Made by a program: the position numbers and the translations under genes. The notes beneath the pieces were generated by a model. The model made no database searches. It was not told where the DNA came from and saw only the letters and a list, made by a program, of their open reading frames with translations. From assembly GCA_002418895.1 (NCBI GenBank), contig DIFA01000011.1:18628-81145 (forward strand): 62,518 nucleotides of DNA, given 5' to 3'. The first letter of the stretch is position 1, and each line of letters begins with the position of its first letter. This DNA is from Dehalococcoidia bacterium UBA5760 (GTDB lineage Bacteria > Chloroflexota > Dehalococcoidia > Dehalococcoidales > UBA5760). Positions 60,071 through 62,518 of the stretch are shown in pieces.

Positions 60071-61462
60071 GTGAACGGCGAGAAACTACCACCACGTGAT
60101 ACCGATGCTGAGGAAGCAGTAATCGGCTCACTATTAATAGACGGCGCTGCAATCTATAAGATCGCCGTCCTGATCAAGCCGTCGGACTTTTATAGCGACA
60201 GAAACTCGCAGATATACGAGGCTTGCCTGTCGCTATACCAGCGCAGCGAAGCGATAAACCAGATTACAGTGGCCCAGGAGCTCGACCGCCAGGACAAGCT
60301 GGAGGCATGCGGCGGCAGCGCCTACTTAAGTCACCTGATATCTATAGTACCTACCTCACTGGATATCGAACACTACGCTCAAATTGTCTACCGGCTGTCG
60401 ATAATGCGCCGCCTGATAGCTGCCAGTAACCAGATTGCAGCCATCGGCTATGAGGCTGACCCCGATGTTGACTCAAGCCTCAGTCGCGCCGAGGAGGTAC
60501 TATTCAAGATACGCCAGGGGCAGGACACCCGGGATCTGGTTCCTATCCGCCAGGTGCTGGACAAATATTTTGAGGCCACTGTCCCCGGGGCAGCCGCTGC
60601 AGAAGGACAGCCTGAATACATACCCTATATCAAATCAAGCTTCACCGGTCTGGACGATTTCCTCAGCGGGTTCCAGCGCTCCGACCTGATAATTGCTGCC
60701 GGTAGACCCAGCATGGGTAAGACCAGCCTGGTCCTGAACATCGCTCGAAATGCCGCCGTAGAGCAGGGCGCCTGCGTGGCCATCTTCAGTCTGGAGATGT
60801 CACGAGAGTCGCTGGTACTCCGCCTGCTTTCCAGCGAGTCGGGAGTAAACCTGAGCCGGGTCCGTTTCGGGCTGCACGGCGAGGCGGAGGAAAGAAAGGT
60901 TATGGACGCTACGGGTAGCCTCGCCGAGGCACCGATCTACATCGATGATTCCCCGCAGCTCCGGGTAGTAGAGATAAGGAGCAAGCTACGTCAGCTCTAT
61001 CATGATCGAGGCGTTGATCTCGTGATCATTGACTACCTGCAGCTGATCCAGGGGGAAGGCAAAAGGGAAAACAGGGTCCAGGAAATCAGCTATATCACAC
61101 GATATCTGAAGGGAATAGCCCGTGAGCTTAATGTCCCGGTGATAGCGGCATCCCAGCTCAGCCGGGCGGTGGAATGGCGGACTTCACACAGACCCCAGCT
61201 ATCCGATCTGCGAGAGAGCGGCAGTATTGAGCAGGACGCCGATATCGTCCTCTTCATCTACCGGGACGAGGTACGCTATTCCAGCCAGCAGGAGTGGGAA
61301 GCGGAGCATCCCGGAGAAAAATACCCCCCTCCGGCCGAGGTCATCATTGCCAAGCACCGTAACGGCCCTACCGGACAGATAAACCTGCGCTTCGTCCCCC
61401 GACTGGCCAAGTTTGAGAATATTCCCGAAAACATTACCACCGCCGAGCCGAGCCTGTTATGA
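60071..61462 (+). CDS. dnaB: Replicative DNA helicase DnaB
   Basis: 463 aa. The N-terminal domain (about 1-150, EEAVIGSLLIDGAAIYKIA) is followed by a RecA-like helicase: Walker A AAGRPSMGKTS, FSLEMSRESLVLRLLSSESG, LVIIDYLQLI (Walker B), and SREESGSIEQDADIV-like LRESGSIEQDADIVLFIYR. It unwinds DNA at the fork. Start GTG at 60071. The stop overlaps the dnaD-like start by 4 bp. Confidence 0.96.
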   Translation: MNGEKLPPRDTDAEEAVIGSLLIDGAAIYKIAVLIKPSDFYSDRNSQIYEACLSLYQRSEAINQITVAQELDRQDKLEACGGSAYLSHLISIVPTSLDIEHYAQIVYRLSIMRRLIAASNQIAAIGYEADPDVDSSLSRAEEVLFKIRQGQDTRDLVPIRQVLDKYFEATVPGAAAAEGQPEYIPYIKSSFTGLDDFLSGFQRSDLIIAAGRPSMGKTSLVLNIARNAAVEQGACVAIFSLEMSRESLVLRLLSSESGVNLSRVRFGLHGEAEERKVMDATGSLAEAPIYIDDSPQLRVVEIRSKLRQLYHDRGVDLVIIDYLQLIQGEGKRENRVQEISYITRYLKGIARELNVPVIAASQLSRAVEWRTSHRPQLSDLRESGSIEQDADIVLFIYRDEVRYSSQQEWEAEHPGEKYPPPAEVIIAKHRNGPTGQINLRFVPRLAKFENIPENITTAEPSLL

Positions 61463-62172
61463 AGCAGTTTACCGGGTTTCCCCCCAGAATGCAGTACACC
61501 CCGATACCCAACCTTTTCTTCAGTACTCTTCTGCCTCAAATCAGTGATATGGCGGAGCTTAAGACGACCCTCCATATTCTCGCCGCTCTCTACCGCAAGA
61601 AGGGCTACCCGCGCTACGTAAGCTACCGGGAGCTAGCGGCCATCCCCAGCCTGATGCATAGCCTTACCGGCACGGCAGAACCGCCTGCAGAGGTACTGCG
61701 CAGAGCGCTGGCGATGGCAACCAGAAGAGAGTCTATCCTTCATATAGCACTGGATAAAGACGGGGTAACCGAGGATATCTATTTCCTTAATACTGAGTCC
61801 GACAGAAAGACCATGAACATGATTAAGAACGGTGATCTCTCTCTGGGCAATCTCAGCACCGGGGGAAATAGCGATGCCCTGATTACGGAACGGCCCGACA
61901 TCTTCACCCTGTATGAAGAGAACATCGGTATGCTCACCCCCTTGATTTCCGAAGAGCTGAGCCAGGCAGAGAAGCTATACCCCGCCGGATGGATAACGGA
62001 TGCTATCAAAGAAGCCGCCTCCCTTAACAAACGGAGCTGGCGGTACATCTCAAGAATTCTGGAGCGCTGGCGTCAGGAAGGAAGGAGCGATGGAACACCT
62101 GGGCAAGATTCTAAGAAAACAGACCTGGACAGATACGTCAACCAGAAATACGGACACATGTTCCGGCGCTGA
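61459..62172 (+). CDS. dnaD: DnaD-domain replication initiation protein
   Basis: 237 aa. The N-terminal winged-helix-like part (KQFTGFPPRMQYTPIPNLFF) and C-terminal DnaD_2 domain (about 150-215: FTLYEENIGMLTPLISEELS, with the YxxxxG core, and SWRYISRILERWRQEG). DnaD-like proteins remodel origin DNA and help load the helicase. It overlaps dnaB by 4 bp and the helicase-loader gene by 83 bp. Confidence 0.9.
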   Translation: MKQFTGFPPRMQYTPIPNLFFSTLLPQISDMAELKTTLHILAALYRKKGYPRYVSYRELAAIPSLMHSLTGTAEPPAEVLRRALAMATRRESILHIALDKDGVTEDIYFLNTESDRKTMNMIKNGDLSLGNLSTGGNSDALITERPDIFTLYEENIGMLTPLISEELSQAEKLYPAGWITDAIKEAASLNKRSWRYISRILERWRQEGRSDGTPGQDSKKTDLDRYVNQKYGHMFRR

Positions 62173-62518
62173 AGAAGCGGAAGCCGAACCGGGCTCAGAC
62201 TGCCCTGTATGCAAAGGTGCCGGTTTTGTTCACCCGATTCTCTCCTCGGGAAAACCGGACTTCAGCCGGGTTATCCCCTGCCGCTGCGTAAAAGAATTGT
62301 TGACCAGAGAGCGCCAGACCCACCTGATAAAGTACAGCAACCTGGGGGCACTAACCCGCTTCACCTTCAGTACCCTGCTTCCTGAAGGCAGGAGCGGCAA
62401 CCCGGCAAGCCAGGAACAATTCGCCCAGGCCTACCAGGCCGCTCGTACCTTTGCCAGCGAACCCAGGGGATGGCTAATCCTGACCGGTCCCAGCGGCTGC
62501 GGCAAGACCCACCTGGCG
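62090..62518 (+). CDS. DnaC/DnaI-like helicase loader (3'-truncated by window edge)
   Basis: 143 residues are visible from the ATG at 62090, behind AAGGAG only 2 nt away; a longer run GGAAGGAAGGAG helps. A possible Zn-binding set of Cys occurs as CPVCKGAG and CRCVKE (like the CxxC...CxC of DnaI-type loaders). The Walker A GPSGCGKTH lies at the very end of the window. The rest of the AAA+ domain is off-window. It begins inside the dnaD-like gene (83-nt overlap, different frame), so the three replication genes are translationally coupled. Confidence 0.9.
   Translation, partial: MEHLGKILRKQTWTDTSTRNTDTCSGAEEAEAEPGSDCPVCKGAGFVHPILSSGKPDFSRVIPCRCVKELLTRERQTHLIKYSNLGALTRFTFSTLLPEGRSGNPASQEQFAQAYQAARTFASEPRGWLILTGPSGCGKTHLA

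Overview
The window looks like a chromosomal segment of an anaerobic bacterium, most probably a Chloroflexota of the class Dehalococcoidia. The inference rests on four things: an archaeal-type NrpR nitrogen regulator in an otherwise bacterial genome; a fused ADP-forming acyl-CoA synthetase; an O2/NO-detoxifying flavodiiron-rubredoxin set joined to a two-gene Suf system; and a tmRNA whose tag (GEPEFALAA, Gly resume codon) resembles the Dehalococcoides tags I remember. Starts at TTG and GTG are frequent and usually carry good ribosome binding sites. I see no rRNA, complete tRNA, CRISPR array, transposase or phage gene. The protein-coding content is dense (well over 90 percent).

Layout. 1-3.7 kb (+): the 3' part of a GltB-like FMN glutamate synthase, hisH, hisF, nrpR. 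3.8-5.9 kb (-): groES-groEL behind a perfect CIRCE operator. 6.1-10.6 kb: tsaD (-), then a CNNM/CorC transporter, a DUF2344 protein and tilS (+). 10.6-18.1 kb (-): purF-purM-purH-aroF-ADP-forming acyl-CoA synthetase. 18.2-20.3 kb (+): an unknown 120-aa protein, plsX, a cyclase-family hydrolase. 20.3-27.1 kb (mostly -): alpha/beta hydrolase, tlyA, a GAF protein, a zinc-ribbon coiled-coil protein (+), two isochorismatase-family hydrolases around a flavodoxin-like protein, and an asparagine-synthetase homologue without the catalytic Cys2. 27.4-28.5 kb (-): dnaN.

28.7-34.9 kb (-) is a stress-defence block: a probable six-gene operon (ferritin-like protein, sufC, sufB, flavin reductase, rubredoxin, flavodiiron protein) behind one sigma70-type promoter, preceded by a second ferritin-like gene and an hspR-hsp20 pair. 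35-50 kb is a nitrogen-compound uptake island: a NarL-type two-component system, a first branched-chain-amino-acid-type (HAAT) ABC transporter (+) and, converging on it, a second complete HAAT operon (-) that continues into an aliphatic-amidase/nitrilase homologue, a 73-aa protein and an M20 peptidase. 50.5-51.4 kb: tmRNA (ssrA) and smpB. 51.4-57.1 kb (-): acyl-CoA carboxyltransferase, malate dehydrogenase, two-subunit fumarase, L-aspartate oxidase. 57.3-62.5 kb (+): M20D amidohydrolase, thioredoxin reductase, then rplI-dnaB-dnaD-like and a truncated dnaC-like helicase loader.

The most interesting items are the oxygen-defence/Fe-S operon, the transporter-amidase-peptidase island with its unexplained repeats and palindromes, the cysteine-less amide-synthetase-like gene beside two isochorismatase-family hydrolases, a pair of apparently leaderless genes with extended -10 boxes exactly 9 nt from the start codon, and a tRNA T-arm-like sequence inside the tail of a hydrolase gene. 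All family assignments come from reading motifs by eye; no database search was run.
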